The notes: generated from the letters alone by a model not told the origin. 64,000 bases of DNA from Citrobacter freundii (GCF_029717145.1 NZ_CP099222.1:4278001-4342000); one strand, 5' to 3'; numbered from the stretch's first letter, positions 16,592 to 26,879 are shown. Numbers and translations are program-made.

Positions 16592-16738
16592 TTATCAACA
16601 CAGACCGGAACCTCCACTACGTGCTCGACTGAGGGGTGTTGATGTCGGGGGAAACCCTCCCGTGAACCAGCGGGATAGAGTGAAAGACAAAGACCGGAAC
16701 CAAACTAAAGCGCCCAGTTGTGGCGCTTTAGTTTTATA
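16592..16738 (+). ncRNA. ryjA: RyjA small RNA
   Basis: The gap between ghxP and soxR holds a roughly 140-base unit that ends in a textbook terminator (16702-16736) next to the convergent soxR 3' end, the position and size of E. coli RyjA. Upstream, TACAAT at about 16582 is a good -10 element. The body contains GGGGGAAACCCTCCC-type and AGACAAAGACCGGAA sequences that I recognise from RyjA. The 5' end is estimated from the -10 element. Its function is unknown, possibly antisense to the soxR 3' end. Confidence 0.7.
16702..16736 (+). terminator. RyjA terminator
   Basis: A 13-bp perfect stem (AAACTAAAGCGCC / GGCGCTTTAGTTT) with a 7-base loop, followed by TTTTAT on the plus strand. It is nearly symmetrical, so it may also act on read-through from soxR. 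Confidence 0.9.
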
Positions 16739-16760
16739 CCCATCACCGGTTTCAAACTCA

Positions 16761-17219
16761 TCAATCATCTTCCAGCAATCGCGCCCCAGTCCCCTGCTCA
16801 CCAAGCTGATCGCCTGGGTTACGCAACGGACAATCACTGCGTGACAAACAGCCGCAGCCAATACAGCCGTCCAGCTCATCGCGTAGTGCCACCAGAGTAT
16901 GAATGCGTCGGTCAAGCTCTTCGCGCCATTGTGAAGAAAGCTGCCTCCACTCCTTCGCACTGAGCGAGTGGCCTTCGGGTAATACGCCCAACGCATCACC
17001 AATTGTTGCCAGCGGAATACCAATCCGTTGAGCAATCTTGATGATGGCCACATAACGCAGCACATCTCGTTTGTATCGACGCTGATTACCGCTATTGCGC
17101 ATGCTGCTGATTAACCCTTTGCTTTCATAGAAATGCAGGGTCGACACTGCCACGCCGCTACGCTTTGCCACTTCACCAGGGGTGAGCAGCGCTTTAATCC
17201 GGGGTAATTTCTTTTCCAT
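16761..17219 (-). CDS. soxR: SoxR, redox-sensing MerR-family regulator
   Basis: 152 residues (E. coli 154). The N-terminal MerR-type winged helix ([23 protein letters not shown]) is followed by a dimerisation helix and the 2Fe-2S site [12 protein letters not shown] near residue 118. Oxidation of the cluster by redox-cycling compounds turns SoxR into an activator of soxS. The gene is divergent from soxS, and the perfect palindromic operator lies between them. Confidence 0.97.
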   Translation of the reverse strand: MEKKLPRIKALLTPGEVAKRSGVAVSTLHFYESKGLISSMRNSGNQRRYKRDVLRYVAIIKIAQRIGIPLATIGDALGVLPEGHSLSAKEWRQLSSQWREELDRRIHTLVALRDELDGCIGCGCLSRSDCPLRNPGDQLGEQGTGARLLEDD

Positions 17220-17226
17220 AAATCGC

Positions 17227-17257
17227 TTTACCTCAAGTTAACTTGAGGAATTATACT
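17227..17257 (+). promoter_or_regulatory. SoxR operator and soxS promoter
   Basis: A perfect 18-base palindrome (CCTCAAGTTAACTTGAGG, 17231-17248) lies between a -35 (TTTACC, 17227-17232) and a -10 (TATACT, 17252-17257). The spacer is 19 bases, the long spacing that MerR-family activators such as SoxR correct by distorting DNA. Confidence 0.97.
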
Positions 17258-17305
17258 CGCCGACAGACAAAACGACGAATCGAATACTGAGAAAGAGGCT
17301 GCCAT

Positions 17306-17629
17306 ATGTCCCATCAGCAAATTATTCAGACACTTATTGAATGGATTGATGAACATATCGACCAACCGCTGAATATCGAAGCGGTCGCGAAAAAATCAGG
17401 TTATTCAAAGTGGTATTTACAGCGAATGTTCCGTACGGTGATGCGCCAGACGTTAGGCGACTATATTCGTCAGCGTCGACTGCTGCTGGCCGCCGTTGAG
17501 CTACGCAATACTGAGCGACCTATTTTTGATATTGCGATGGATCTCGGCTATGTATCGCAACAAACATTCTCACGTGTGTTCCGCCGCGAGTTTGATCGAA
17601 CCCCCAGCGACTATCGCCATCGTTTGTAG
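17306..17629 (+). CDS. soxS: SoxS, AraC-family superoxide response activator
   Basis: 107 residues, as in E. coli. It consists only of the two helix-turn-helix motifs of the AraC/XylS DNA-binding domain (NIEAVAKKSGYSKWYLQRMF and PIFDIAMDLGYVSQQTFSRV), without an effector domain, so activity is set by its amount. It activates sod, zwf, fpr, nfo and efflux genes. It is transcribed from the SoxR-dependent promoter immediately upstream and converges with pdeC, with only 2 bases between stop codons. Confidence 0.97.
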   Translation: MSHQQIIQTLIEWIDEHIDQPLNIEAVAKKSGYSKWYLQRMFRTVMRQTLGDYIRQRRLLLAAVELRNTERPIFDIAMDLGYVSQQTFSRVFRREFDRTPSDYRHRL

Positions 17630-17631
17630 AA

Positions 17632-19218
17632 TTATTGCCCGCCCTGCGTCAGTATGGCGGGCGAGCGCTTAACCCAGTGCATGAACTCCTGCGGCGGCAA
17701 TGCTTTCGCAAAGTACCATCCCTGACAAAACTGTACGCCGCGCTCCAGCAGCCAGCTGATTTGATCCGCTGTTTCGACCCCTTCTGCAATTGTCTTCAGG
17801 TGTAAACTTTGCGCCATTTCGATGATATGTTCGGCAATCATGTGGCTGGTACTGTTGGTGGTCAGCGTACTGATAAACGATTTATCGATCTTCAGAATAT
17901 CCACATTCAACGAAGACAGATTGTGCAGATTGGAATACCCAGTCCCAAAATCATCAAACGCGACTTCATAACCCGCCTGACGAAATGCCTGAATAACCGG
18001 GGTCATCTTCTGCAAATCAATAAATCCGCGCTCGGTGACTTCAACCTTAATTTGCTGCGAACGTACAGAGTAGTCGCGTGATTTTTCAGCAATCAGCGCG
18101 ATCAGCCGGGATGAATGAAAGTCGGAGGCAGAGAGATTTATTGAGATGTAAAGCTGAGGTTGTGCTGACAGAAAATAGCCCAAATCGTTGAACACTTCTT
18201 CGACCACATAATCCGTTATCTTCTCAATCATCCCTTCCTTTTCCGCCAGCGGAATGAATTCTGTCGGACTCATGACCTCACCTTTGCAACCGGGCCAGCG
18301 CAACAGCGCCTCGGCCCCAACGCATTGACCATTTTTGATATCAATGATCGGCTGGTAATGCAGGCAAAGCTGGCGTTTTTTGAGCGCGCGTTTTAACAGA
18401 CGGCGAGGAGAATAGTATTGTTGGCGCGTACGCCACCACATCAGTAGGATCAGGATGCTACAGATCACGCCGAAAGGGAGCGTTAGTACAGCTTCATGAT
18501 AGAAATTCTGATCAACGCGATCGTCCGTGGTCGACACAATAACCGCAATGGGCCGCTTTTCTGAATGCACGATGGTATAGAAACGATCGTCTTGCTGGAA
18601 TGTCGGGGCATCGCCGCGTACCAGCGGCAGTAATTGCGCAACGTTTGACCCTTCACTGGCAGAGAAAAAGCTATCCGTTACCGTATCATAGACACCCCAG
18701 GCGAGGTCCGGATCATCAGACATGACCTCGCTGTAGGATAAAGGATTGATAACGACAACGTAGTTTCCTCTTTGCATATACGTCATTCTGTAGCCAGAAA
18801 AAAACGGCGTATCGCGATAGTAATAAATGGAGATGTCCGGCGTCCGCTTATAGTCAGCGGTGGGCATAATATATGAGGCTGGCGGCACCATCGACGTTGA
18901 GCACAAAAAATGATCGCCCTGCGCATAAATGAGATCGCTGATATATAAACGCCCACGAATAATATTCAGCATACTTTTTTGATGCGCCGGGGTACACATC
19001 TCCCCTTGATACAGTTGTGCCATATCACGCGCGAGATCGGCTTGCTGGATCACCAGCTCTGTTTTATTGAGGGCCAGCTGCGCAAAAGTGCGGAGTTGAT
19101 TGCGGGTTTCGGACGTCGCCCTGACATGAGCAAACCATAACGCCAGTACCACGGGGAGCAATACCACCGTGAGTGTTCCAAGGAACCTCAGCGTCTTACG
19201 TCGCGCACTGTGAGTCAT
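17632..19218 (-). CDS. pdeC: PdeC, CSS-domain cyclic-di-GMP phosphodiesterase
   Basis: 528 residues, the length of E. coli YjcC/PdeC. Order of parts: N-terminal transmembrane helix (about 14-30), periplasmic CSS domain with the CSTSM motif near residue 105, second transmembrane helix near 240, and a cytoplasmic EAL domain. The EAL domain shows GAEALLRW near residue 298 and DDFGTGYSN near 422, with the acidic and lysine residues needed for catalysis (LKIDKSFI). It degrades c-di-GMP; in E. coli the periplasmic cysteines link activity to the DsbA/DsbB redox state. A GC-rich inverted repeat (17637-17662) within its last codons could act as the soxS terminator. Confidence 0.95.
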   Translation of the reverse strand: MTHSARRKTLRFLGTLTVVLLPVVLALWFAHVRATSETRNQLRTFAQLALNKTELVIQQADLARDMAQLYQGEMCTPAHQKSMLNIIRGRLYISDLIYAQGDHFLCSTSMVPPASYIMPTADYKRTPDISIYYYRDTPFFSGYRMTYMQRGNYVVVINPLSYSEVMSDDPDLAWGVYDTVTDSFFSASEGSNVAQLLPLVRGDAPTFQQDDRFYTIVHSEKRPIAVIVSTTDDRVDQNFYHEAVLTLPFGVICSILILLMWWRTRQQYYSPRRLLKRALKKRQLCLHYQPIIDIKNGQCVGAEALLRWPGCKGEVMSPTEFIPLAEKEGMIEKITDYVVEEVFNDLGYFLSAQPQLYISINLSASDFHSSRLIALIAEKSRDYSVRSQQIKVEVTERGFIDLQKMTPVIQAFRQAGYEVAFDDFGTGYSNLHNLSSLNVDILKIDKSFISTLTTNSTSHMIAEHIIEMAQSLHLKTIAEGVETADQISWLLERGVQFCQGWYFAKALPPQEFMHWVKRSPAILTQGGQ

Positions 19219-19766
19219 GTCAGCCCTATTTCCCTGTATCGTATATGCCAGTACCCATCAAGGCAGGATGCTATAAACGCCGGCTAGTTAAGTTGTATGA
19301 ATCTATCAACATTCGCAACCGCCGTCTCTATGTAAAAGTCTGATAATAGCGGATGATGATATTCTTTTTCCGTAAGGCAAACTTAAAGTTAAGCTTATTT
19401 GAAAATAGCACACTGTAAAAGTCGTAATGTTTTATACGCGTTATACGGGCTTCGCATAAAAAATACATAAATTTTTTTAAAGATTAATTTAGGATAAAGA
19501 TAACAAGCAGCGTAAATACACCTTCTATTACGAATGATGCATTCGCTCACCACATCCTATAACCACAATTCAATAAAGGTTATTAACCAATAAAAAGAGC
19601 GTCCCGCACTGGTGAACAAACGAACAGATGTGATATAGTTCACAAAAATCATGTAACAGAAACAGTGTTTCATTGATGTGCATGCCCGCCGATAGCCAGA
19701 GTGCCACACCTGTTGTGAACAACCCCGTGCTGTCCTGGGCATCAAGACTTTTTGAGGACGTTTTTC
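19219..19766. other. AT-rich intergenic region between pdeC and yjcB
   Basis: About 550 bases between divergent genes. It is AT-rich, without a supported reading frame. It should hold the pdeC and yjcB promoters, but I could not assign them reliably. The last 20 bases carry the yjcB ribosome site (GAGGA). Confidence 0.6.
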
Positions 19767-20048
19767 ATGGCAACAATAACAACTGGCGTAGTTCTTCTGC
19801 GGTGGCAACTGCTGAGCGCAGTACTGATGTTTTTAGCCAGCACGCTCAATATCCGTTTTCGTAAATCAGATTATATTGGCCTGGCCGTTATCAGCAGCGG
19901 TTTAGGGCTGGTTTTCGCCTGCTGGTTTGCAACCGGATTGCTCGGCATCACCCTGATGGACGTGTCCGCTATCTGGAATAACATCCAGTCTGTGATGGTA
20001 GAAGTGATGAGCCATACGCCGCCAGAGTGGCCGATGGTATTAAACTGA
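19767..20048 (+). CDS. yjcB: YjcB, small inner-membrane protein
   Basis: 93 residues beginning MATITTGVVLLRW, the same length as E. coli YjcB. The ATG at 19767 is preceded by GAGGA at seven bases; an in-frame TTG further upstream is less likely. Two hydrophobic segments (about residues 8-28 and 38-62) predict a membrane protein. Function is unknown. Confidence 0.85.
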   Translation: MATITTGVVLLRWQLLSAVLMFLASTLNIRFRKSDYIGLAVISSGLGLVFACWFATGLLGITLMDVSAIWNNIQSVMVEVMSHTPPEWPMVLN

Positions 20049-20055
20049 TCAAAAG

Positions 20056-20100
20056 AAAGCGTCCGACTGAACTAAAATTTCAATCGGACGCTTATTTTTA
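20056..20100. terminator. Bidirectional terminator between yjcB and the autotransporter
   Basis: A stem of AAGCGTCCGA-TGAA / TTCA-TCGGACGCTT with one mismatch, flanked by A and T runs, just after the yjcB stop. It can serve yjcB (plus) and the convergent autotransporter gene (minus). Confidence 0.88.
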
Positions 20101-20129
20101 GGTTAAGTGAACCCATTCAAAGCTATGAA

Positions 20130-22439
20130 CTACCACTCCATACGGAAACCCGCGTTAACCTGCCAGTTCATATCAATGTCACCTCCCGCCGATCTTTCCA
20201 GATCAACATACAACCGGGAGTTATTGTTCTGAGTGAGATGGATATTGGTACCTATACCATAGTTGATCCAGGAGTCACTTCCCCCTTCGCTCACTTTCAG
20301 TGCGGCATCTTTACCCCAAACGGTGACATCACGATCGCCAGCAAACTCATGCAGCAAATCCAGCTTCACGTAAATATCGCTATCCGGGCGCGATTCAAAC
20401 CGATAACCTCCGCGCAATCCGACACGGCCAATAACGCTGTCTATATCGTTTTGACGGACTTTCAACCCACTACTGGTGGTGTAACTGGCCTCATCCAGAT
20501 AGGTATACACGAGCTGACCTTGCGGTTCGATAAACGTAGAGTTTCCTAAGCTAAACTCGCGACCGTATTCTGCGCTGGCACTGATTGACCATGTGCTGCT
20601 ATCTGCAAAGCCAGAGTTGCCGTATGTGTTCCTGTAATTGAAGTCACTTTCATGGCGGCTATATTTCAACACCAGATCCAGGTAATCTTGTTTCTCTGGG
20701 CGATTCCATGCAGCATAAAGTGAACCACCGTAGTTCTTGTTATCGCCAGTACCATAAGTGAAGTCGGCATTGCCTCTCATGTAATGCGCGGCAATCCCTC
20801 GCGTCCAGACAGACGATTCGCCTTCGTCTTTGTTGTCATAACCGAGTTGCCAGAAGCTATACAGGTTTTTGAAGTAGCTCCCAGTATCACTCTCTATTTC
20901 ACCACCTTTATAGCGTATCCACAGACCATTTTGCTGCTGATCCTGGCGGAGTTCGCCTAAACGCTTATTCAGACTGTCGATTTCAAGACGAGCGGTCGCC
21001 ATTGCGTAGTTCAGCCCAGCATTGGCGATCACGGTGTTACTACCTGCGCTGGCTTTCGTCGAAACACCCGTGATATACCAGTTGGTACCGTACTGGCTTT
21101 GCGGATCGCCTTCACGGATATCAGAACGCAGCAGTGGTTTATAGTCATACACATACTCGTTCGTAATATCGACTTTATCGTACGCTTCGAATGTCACATT
21201 ACTTGCCGCATCGGCAACCCAGATATCTTCCTTCAAATCAGTGAGCTTGTTGATATTCAACGCTTCAATCGCATGTGTACCGCCGGTACTACTTTTGACA
21301 ACTTCAATGAAGTCGCTGCCGTTACGTCGCTGCTCATCCGTTTTATTGGTATTGACATCAATCAGGAAAATACCGTTGTTCCCTTTCAAATCATGAATTT
21401 TAACGGTTTCGTTGATACTCTGATTGGTGTGCAGGTTAAAACCATGCAGGTTTACCGTACCGCCGTCTTTCAGGGTGATGGCACTGATTTCCGCATCTTT
21501 ACCATCGGGGATCCAGTGGGCGTTATTCGCCAGCGTAAGGTTGAGATCGCCGCTCCATTTCCCGGTTGTTGCGTCAAAGAAGTTTGCTTCATGCCCATGC
21601 CAGTATGAATCTGCCCCATTAAGCGTAATATTCATCTGGCTTGTATTAGAATAAAGCTTATCACCGAAGTCGAGGTTACCTAATAGATTAACCTTGTTGC
21701 CTCCAGCCTGATTAATATTAACGACACCACCGTCTTTAGCACTGACCGCATCACTTTTTGATGAGCCTTCCGGGTAACCGCTATTGTTCTCCAGGAGTTC
21801 TTTAAAGTTACTAGCATAGGTATTAATGTAAACATCTCCACCGTTTGCCGTAATGGTTGAACCCGCACCCCGCGCATAAATTCCGTTATTGGCCAGAGTT
21901 GCATCTTCGCCCTGTTTGGTGTGCTCAACTTCAGAACGAATGTACACATTGCCGTTCACAGACACATCCGCGCCACCGCCTACATATAACGCAGTATTGT
22001 TGTGTGTGTACTTATTGCCAATTAGGAAATTATTTTTAAGACTAAAATTGTCGACAGTCACTTTGGTGTCACTGCCTTCTGCAGACAACCCAAAGAAGGC
22101 TAACCCGGCACGATGCTCCTGCTCCGTGGTCCCGCTAATATTGACGTTGTAATTACCAATATGATACTCACCGCCCTGATCACTCGTGATGTTGCCAATC
22201 TTGACCTCAAGACCGTTACCTTCGCCTCGCACAGGATTATCAATTTTAACCGTAAAATCGTAGTTGTTGTCGCCGGCAATCGTATCTTTGATGCTGATAC
22301 CAGGGAGCTCGGGGTCCTTACCGATATAGTTCAGTGTATAATCTTTAGCGAATGCTGCCCCAGAATATAGCGCATTACTAATGCTCACCGACAAGGCTAA
22401 AGGCAATATTACCTTAGCGTTATTCTTCCATTGATACAT
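20130..22439 (-). CDS. Autotransporter outer-membrane beta-barrel protein
   Basis: 769 residues from the ATG at 22439, which has GGAG eight bases upstream; an in-frame start 17 codons earlier lacks a ribosome site. The long signal peptide ends near residue 32 (SGAAFAKD). The passenger (about 33-480) is rich in Asn, Gly, Thr and short beta-strand repeats like the beta-helices of AIDA/pertactin-type passengers; no protease or lipase motif is seen. A linker helix (SNTVIANAGLNYAMATARLE) leads into a 12-strand barrel of about 270 residues ending in the aromatic residue W, as required for BAM insertion. E. coli K-12 has no gene here. The DNA is visibly more AT-rich than its neighbours, suggesting acquisition. 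A role in adhesion or aggregation is inferred. Confidence 0.88.
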   Translation of the reverse strand: MYQWKNNAKVILPLALSVSISNALYSGAAFAKDYTLNYIGKDPELPGISIKDTIAGDNNYDFTVKIDNPVRGEGNGLEVKIGNITSDQGGEYHIGNYNVNISGTTEQEHRAGLAFFGLSAEGSDTKVTVDNFSLKNNFLIGNKYTHNNTALYVGGGADVSVNGNVYIRSEVEHTKQGEDATLANNGIYARGAGSTITANGGDVYINTYASNFKELLENNSGYPEGSSKSDAVSAKDGGVVNINQAGGNKVNLLGNLDFGDKLYSNTSQMNITLNGADSYWHGHEANFFDATTGKWSGDLNLTLANNAHWIPDGKDAEISAITLKDGGTVNLHGFNLHTNQSINETVKIHDLKGNNGIFLIDVNTNKTDEQRRNGSDFIEVVKSSTGGTHAIEALNINKLTDLKEDIWVADAASNVTFEAYDKVDITNEYVYDYKPLLRSDIREGDPQSQYGTNWYITGVSTKASAGSNTVIANAGLNYAMATARLEIDSLNKRLGELRQDQQQNGLWIRYKGGEIESDTGSYFKNLYSFWQLGYDNKDEGESSVWTRGIAAHYMRGNADFTYGTGDNKNYGGSLYAAWNRPEKQDYLDLVLKYSRHESDFNYRNTYGNSGFADSSTWSISASAEYGREFSLGNSTFIEPQGQLVYTYLDEASYTTSSGLKVRQNDIDSVIGRVGLRGGYRFESRPDSDIYVKLDLLHEFAGDRDVTVWGKDAALKVSEGGSDSWINYGIGTNIHLTQNNNSRLYVDLERSAGGDIDMNWQVNAGFRMEW

Positions 22440-22817
22440 ATATAGACTCCGAAGTACAAAAGAATATAGAAATATCAAGACGACTATCAAATCCTCATTA
22501 ATAAAAAGAGATCGGAGAGCAATACACTTGTATCAATGATGAATTGACAATCTCAGAGCATTATTTAATGCGGTACATCACGCTGTCAATATTTTTTGAA
22601 TCATGAAACAAATAACTTCGCAATAGTTTATTTAAATTTGATTACTATCAATGTTATTAATTGCATATATTAAAATAGTAATTATAAACAATGATTATAT
22701 TTCGTTTTTTCCTTGCAAAATATTCGAATATTATATGTGAGAAGATCGTCAAATACAAAAAAGCCCCATTTTAAATGGGGCTTTTCATTCATTACGGTAA
22801 TAATCGTTAAATCACGA
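22440..22817. other. AT-rich gap upstream of the autotransporter
   Basis: About 300 bases of very AT-rich sequence holding the autotransporter promoter region, then the ssb terminator. No gene is supported. Such AT-rich DNA is typical of H-NS-bound acquired genes, but binding is inferred. Confidence 0.55.
22757..22785 (-). terminator. ssb terminator
   Basis: An AAAAAGCCCCATTT / AAATGGGGCTTTT stem about 33 bases past the ssb stop codon. A- and T-runs on both sides make it potentially bidirectional. Confidence 0.92.
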
Positions 22818-23351
22818 TCAGAACGGAATGTCGTCGTCAAAGTCGATTGGCGGTTCGTTAGACGGCGCTGCCGGAGTGGACTGCTGCGGACGAGACTGTG
22901 CACCGCCGCTGAACTGGTTGCCACCCTGCGGCTGCTGAGGCTGACCCCAACCACCCTGTTGACCGCCACCTGCATTACCGCCCGCCGGTGCACCGCCGCC
23001 CTGACGACCACCCAGCATTTGCATGGTGCCGCCGACGTTCACAACAACTTCAGTCGTGTACTTCTCGACACCTGACTGATCGGTCCATTTGCGGGTACGC
23101 AGCTGACCTTCAATGTAGACCTGAGAACCTTTGCGCAGATATTCGCTGGCGACTTCCGCCAGTTTGCCAAACAGCACAACACGGTGCCATTCAGTCTGCT
23201 CTTTCATCTCGCCGGTCGCTTTATCACGCCAGGATTCGGAAGTAGCCAGCGTAATGTTGGCAACTGCACCACCATTCGGCATATAGCGTACTTCCGGGTC
23301 CTGGCCCAGATTACCGACGAGAATCACCTTGTTTACGCCTCTGCTGGCCAT
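22818..23351 (-). CDS. ssb: Single-stranded DNA-binding protein
   Basis: 177 residues (E. coli 178). It has an N-terminal OB fold (residues 1-112, with the conserved [15 protein letters not shown]), a Gly/Gln/Pro-rich disordered linker, and the acidic tip DFDDDIPF that recruits replication and repair partners. The ATG at 23351 is preceded by GGAGAC. It is divergent from uvrA, and a LexA box lies between them. Confidence 0.97.
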   Translation of the reverse strand: MASRGVNKVILVGNLGQDPEVRYMPNGGAVANITLATSESWRDKATGEMKEQTEWHRVVLFGKLAEVASEYLRKGSQVYIEGQLRTRKWTDQSGVEKYTTEVVVNVGGTMQMLGGRQGGGAPAGGNAGGGQQGGWGQPQQPQGGNQFSGGAQSRPQQSTPAAPSNEPPIDFDDDIPF

Positions 23352-23499
23352 GATCGTGTCTCCTGAAAAACGTTTCTTAATAAGTGTAAGCGCGGGATTG
23401 TAGCATTTCCAATAGCGCTTTTACTACGTTGAGAGGTGGATTCCAGTAAACAACCTCAGCCAGACATTGTTACACAGACACCTGCGTTTTGCATTCCAA

Positions 23500-23519
23500 T
23501 ACTGTATATCCATTCAGGT
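23500..23519. promoter_or_regulatory. LexA box in the ssb-uvrA intergenic region
   Basis: TACTGTATATCCATTCAGGT contains the LexA consensus CTGT-N8-(A/T)CAG and differs by one base from my memory of the E. coli uvrA SOS box. It places uvrA, and possibly one ssb promoter, under SOS control. Confidence 0.92.
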
Positions 23520-23602
23520 CAGGTTGTGTCATAATTAACCGTTTGTGATCGCCGGTAGCACCATGCAGCCAGGCAAAAAAGCGTTTAATCCGGGAAAGAT
23601 GA

Positions 23603-26425
23603 ATGGATAAGATCGAAGTTCGGGGCGCCCGCACCCATAATCTCAAAAACATCAACCTCGTCATCCCGCGCGACAAGCTGATTGTCGTCACCGGGCTTTC
23701 GGGCTCAGGCAAATCCTCGCTGGCTTTCGACACATTGTATGCCGAAGGGCAGCGTCGTTACGTTGAATCGCTTTCCGCGTATGCGCGTCAGTTCCTGTCG
23801 CTGATGGAAAAACCGGATGTCGACCACATTGAGGGGCTGTCGCCAGCCATCTCAATTGAACAAAAATCGACATCCCATAACCCGCGATCCACGGTAGGTA
23901 CCATTACCGAAATTCACGACTACCTGCGCCTGCTGTTTGCCCGCGTCGGTGAGCCGCGCTGTCCGGATCACGACGTACCGCTGGCAGCGCAGACCGTTAG
24001 CCAGATGGTGGACAACGTGCTGTCACAACCGGAAGGCAAGCGCCTGATGCTGCTGGCACCGATCATCAAAGAGCGCAAAGGCGAACACACGAAAACGCTG
24101 GAGAATCTGGCAAGCCAGGGTTATATCCGCGCCCGTATTGACGGTGAAGTGTGTGACCTGTCCGATCCACCAAAGCTGGAGCTGCAAAAGAAACATACCA
24201 TTGAAGTGGTCATCGACCGCTTTAAAGTCCGTGACGACCTGTCACAGCGTCTGGCGGAGTCTTTTGAAACCGCGCTGGATCTCTCCGGTGGCACGGCGGT
24301 GGTTGCGGATATGGACAACCCGAAAGCGGAGGAGCTGCTCTTCTCCGCCAACTTTGCCTGCCCGATTTGCGGCTACAGCATGCGCGAGCTGGAACCTCGC
24401 TTGTTCTCGTTCAATAACCCGGCGGGCGCATGTCCTACCTGCGACGGTCTCGGCGTGCAGCAGTATTTCGACCCTGACCGCGTGATCCAAAACCCAGAGC
24501 TGTCGCTGGCTGGCGGCGCGATCCGTGGCTGGGATCGCCGTAACTTCTATTACTTCCAGATGCTTAAGTCACTGGCAGAGCATTATAAGTTCGACATAGA
24601 AGCCCCATGGGCCAGCCTGAACCCAACGGTTCACAAAGTGGTGCTGTACGGTTCCGGCAAAGAGAATATCGAATTCAAATATATGAACGACCGCGGTGAT
24701 ACTTCCGTACGTCGTCACCCGTTTGAAGGTGTGCTGCACAATATGGAGCGCCGTTATAAAGAGACGGAATCCAGCGCGGTACGCGAAGAATTATCTAAGT
24801 TCATCAGCAACCGACCGTGCGCCAGCTGTGAAGGCACGCGCCTGCGTCGTGAAGCGCGCCACGTGTTTGTTGAGAACACACCGCTGCCTACTATTTCTGA
24901 CATGAGCATCGGTCATGCGATGGATTTCTTCAACAATCTCAAACTTGCCGGTCAACGGGCGAAGATTGCGGAGAAAATCCTTAAAGAGATTGGCGACCGC
25001 CTCAAGTTCCTGGTTAACGTCGGTCTGAACTACCTGACGCTGTCGCGTTCGGCCGAAACGCTCTCCGGCGGCGAAGCCCAGCGTATCCGTCTGGCAAGCC
25101 AGATCGGTGCGGGACTGGTCGGCGTAATGTACGTGCTGGATGAACCGTCCATCGGTCTGCACCAGCGCGATAACGAACGCCTGCTGGGTACGCTTATCCA
25201 TCTGCGCAATCTGGGTAATACCGTGATTGTGGTTGAGCACGATGAAGATGCGATTCGCGCCGCTGACCATGTGATCGATATCGGTCCAGGCGCGGGCGTC
25301 CACGGTGGACAGGTGGTGGCGGAGGGTACGCTCAATGACATTATGGCAGTGCCTGAGTCACTGACCGGCCAGTATATGAGCGGCAAGCGCAAGATTGAAG
25401 TGCCGAAACAACGCGTGCCCGCTAACCCGGAAAAAGTGCTGAAGCTCACCGGTGCGCGCGGCAACAACCTGAAAGATGTCACCCTGACGCTGCCGGTTGG
25501 CCTGTTTACCTGTATTACCGGCGTATCCGGTTCCGGTAAATCAACGCTGATAAACGACACGCTGTTCCCGATTGCTCAGACCCAGCTCAACGGCGCCACG
25601 CTGGCTGAACCTGCACCTTATCGCGACATTCAGGGGCTGGAGCATTTCGATAAAGTTATCGACATCGACCAGAGCCCCATTGGTCGTACGCCACGTTCCA
25701 ACCCGGCAACCTATACCGGCGTATTTACACCCGTCCGCGAACTGTTTGCTGGCGTGCCGGAATCACGCGCGCGCGGCTACACGCCGGGGCGCTTTAGCTT
25801 TAACGTGCGCGGTGGACGTTGTGAAGCCTGTCAGGGCGACGGCGTAATCAAAGTTGAGATGCACTTCCTGCCGGATATCTACGTGCCGTGTGACCAGTGC
25901 AAAGGCAAGCGCTATAACCGCGAAACGTTGGAGATCAAGTACAAGGGCAAGACTATCCACGAAGTGCTGGATATGACCATTGAAGAGGCGCGTGAGTTCT
26001 TTGATGCCGTCCCGGCGCTGGCGCGTAAACTGCAAACGCTGATGGACGTTGGCTTGACTTATATTCGCCTTGGGCAGTCCGCAACAACCCTTTCTGGCGG
26101 CGAGGCCCAGCGCGTGAAGCTGGCGCGTGAGTTATCAAAACGCGGTACAGGACAAACGCTGTACATCCTCGATGAGCCGACTACCGGTCTGCACTTTGCG
26201 GATATTCAGCAGTTGCTGGACGTGCTGCACCAGCTCAGGGATCAGGGCAACACCATCGTGGTCATTGAGCATAATCTGGACGTGATTAAAACGGCCGACT
26301 GGATTGTCGATCTCGGTCCGGAAGGGGGTAGCGGCGGCGGAGAAATCCTGGTTGCCGGTACGCCGGAAACGGTTGCAGAGTGTGAAGCCTCACACACCGC
26401 CCGCTTCCTCAAACCACTGCTGTAG
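23603..26425 (+). CDS. uvrA: UvrA, excinuclease ABC subunit A
   Basis: 940 residues, as in E. coli. It is a tandem ABC ATPase that recognises DNA damage and loads UvrB. Visible are the first Walker A ([12 protein letters not shown], residue 31), zinc-binding CPIC and CPTC cysteines around 253-280, the first ABC signature ([13 protein letters not shown], about 487), the second Walker A ([12 protein letters not shown], about 640), the second zinc finger ([16 protein letters not shown], about 738-765) and the second signature ([13 protein letters not shown], about 830). It is driven by the LexA-controlled promoter upstream and followed by a BIME. Confidence 0.98.
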   Translation: MDKIEVRGARTHNLKNINLVIPRDKLIVVTGLSGSGKSSLAFDTLYAEGQRRYVESLSAYARQFLSLMEKPDVDHIEGLSPAISIEQKSTSHNPRSTVGTITEIHDYLRLLFARVGEPRCPDHDVPLAAQTVSQMVDNVLSQPEGKRLMLLAPIIKERKGEHTKTLENLASQGYIRARIDGEVCDLSDPPKLELQKKHTIEVVIDRFKVRDDLSQRLAESFETALDLSGGTAVVADMDNPKAEELLFSANFACPICGYSMRELEPRLFSFNNPAGACPTCDGLGVQQYFDPDRVIQNPELSLAGGAIRGWDRRNFYYFQMLKSLAEHYKFDIEAPWASLNPTVHKVVLYGSGKENIEFKYMNDRGDTSVRRHPFEGVLHNMERRYKETESSAVREELSKFISNRPCASCEGTRLRREARHVFVENTPLPTISDMSIGHAMDFFNNLKLAGQRAKIAEKILKEIGDRLKFLVNVGLNYLTLSRSAETLSGGEAQRIRLASQIGAGLVGVMYVLDEPSIGLHQRDNERLLGTLIHLRNLGNTVIVVEHDEDAIRAADHVIDIGPGAGVHGGQVVAEGTLNDIMAVPESLTGQYMSGKRKIEVPKQRVPANPEKVLKLTGARGNNLKDVTLTLPVGLFTCITGVSGSGKSTLINDTLFPIAQTQLNGATLAEPAPYRDIQGLEHFDKVIDIDQSPIGRTPRSNPATYTGVFTPVRELFAGVPESRARGYTPGRFSFNVRGGRCEACQGDGVIKVEMHFLPDIYVPCDQCKGKRYNRETLEIKYKGKTIHEVLDMTIEEAREFFDAVPALARKLQTLMDVGLTYIRLGQSATTLSGGEAQRVKLARELSKRGTGQTLYILDEPTTGLHFADIQQLLDVLHQLRDQGNTIVVIEHNLDVIKTADWIVDLGPEGGSGGGEILVAGTPETVAECEASHTARFLKPLL

Positions 26426-26430
26426 TTACT

Positions 26431-26518
26431 CATGCCCGATGGCGCAAGCTATCGGGCCTACAGGATAGACGTATTGGGTTGTAGGCCAGATAAGGCGCTT
26501 ACGCCGCATCCGGCAAAA
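26431..26518. repeat. REP/BIME pair after uvrA
   Basis: Two opposed REP units (GCCCGATGGCGC..TATCGGGC and GCCAGATAAGGCG..GCATCCGGC) between the convergent uvrA and yjbR genes. Confidence 0.9.
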
Positions 26519-26522
26519 AGGC

Positions 26523-26879
26523 TCAGAACTGCGCCAACATCCTGCGTTTATCTTCTGGCAGCGTCTTGATAGCCTGTTGATATGAGGCGTCCACCAAATA
26601 GTAAATTTGTGAATCTGGCAGCGAACCATCCAGGTACACCGTGCTCCAGTGCGCCTTATTAAGATGCCGGCTTGGCCGGACATCGCTATGCTGCTGGCGC
26701 AATAACTCGGCCAGTTCAGGGCTGGTTTTCAGCGACACAGCAGGGCGTTCTTCCACCTCTTTTACCATCGCAAAAAGCACATCTTCGACTTTAATTTGCG
26801 TGGCTTTCCAGTCGCTGTGCACGCTCTGTTCGGCACCTGTTTTCGCCATGCAGTATTGCAGCAACTCCGAGTTCGTCAT
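26523..26879 (-). CDS. yjbR: YjbR, MmcQ-like DNA-binding-fold protein
   Basis: 118 residues from the ATG at 26879, preceded by AAGGAG and matching E. coli YjbR in length; a start 13 codons upstream has no ribosome site. It belongs to the YjbR/CyaY-like (MmcQ) superfamily of small alpha/beta proteins. The conserved motif is RPSRHLNKAHWSTV near residue 70. A double-wing fold with possible DNA binding is reported for the family; its cellular role is unclear. Confidence 0.92.
   Translation of the reverse strand: MTNSELLQYCMAKTGAEQSVHSDWKATQIKVEDVLFAMVKEVEERPAVSLKTSPELAELLRQQHSDVRPSRHLNKAHWSTVYLDGSLPDSQIYYLVDASYQQAIKTLPEDKRRMLAQF

Noticed and set aside
16435..16632. 65-codon open frame between ghxP and soxR
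   Set aside because: No ribosome site, no recognisable protein, and it overlaps the PurR-site region and the RyjA promoter.
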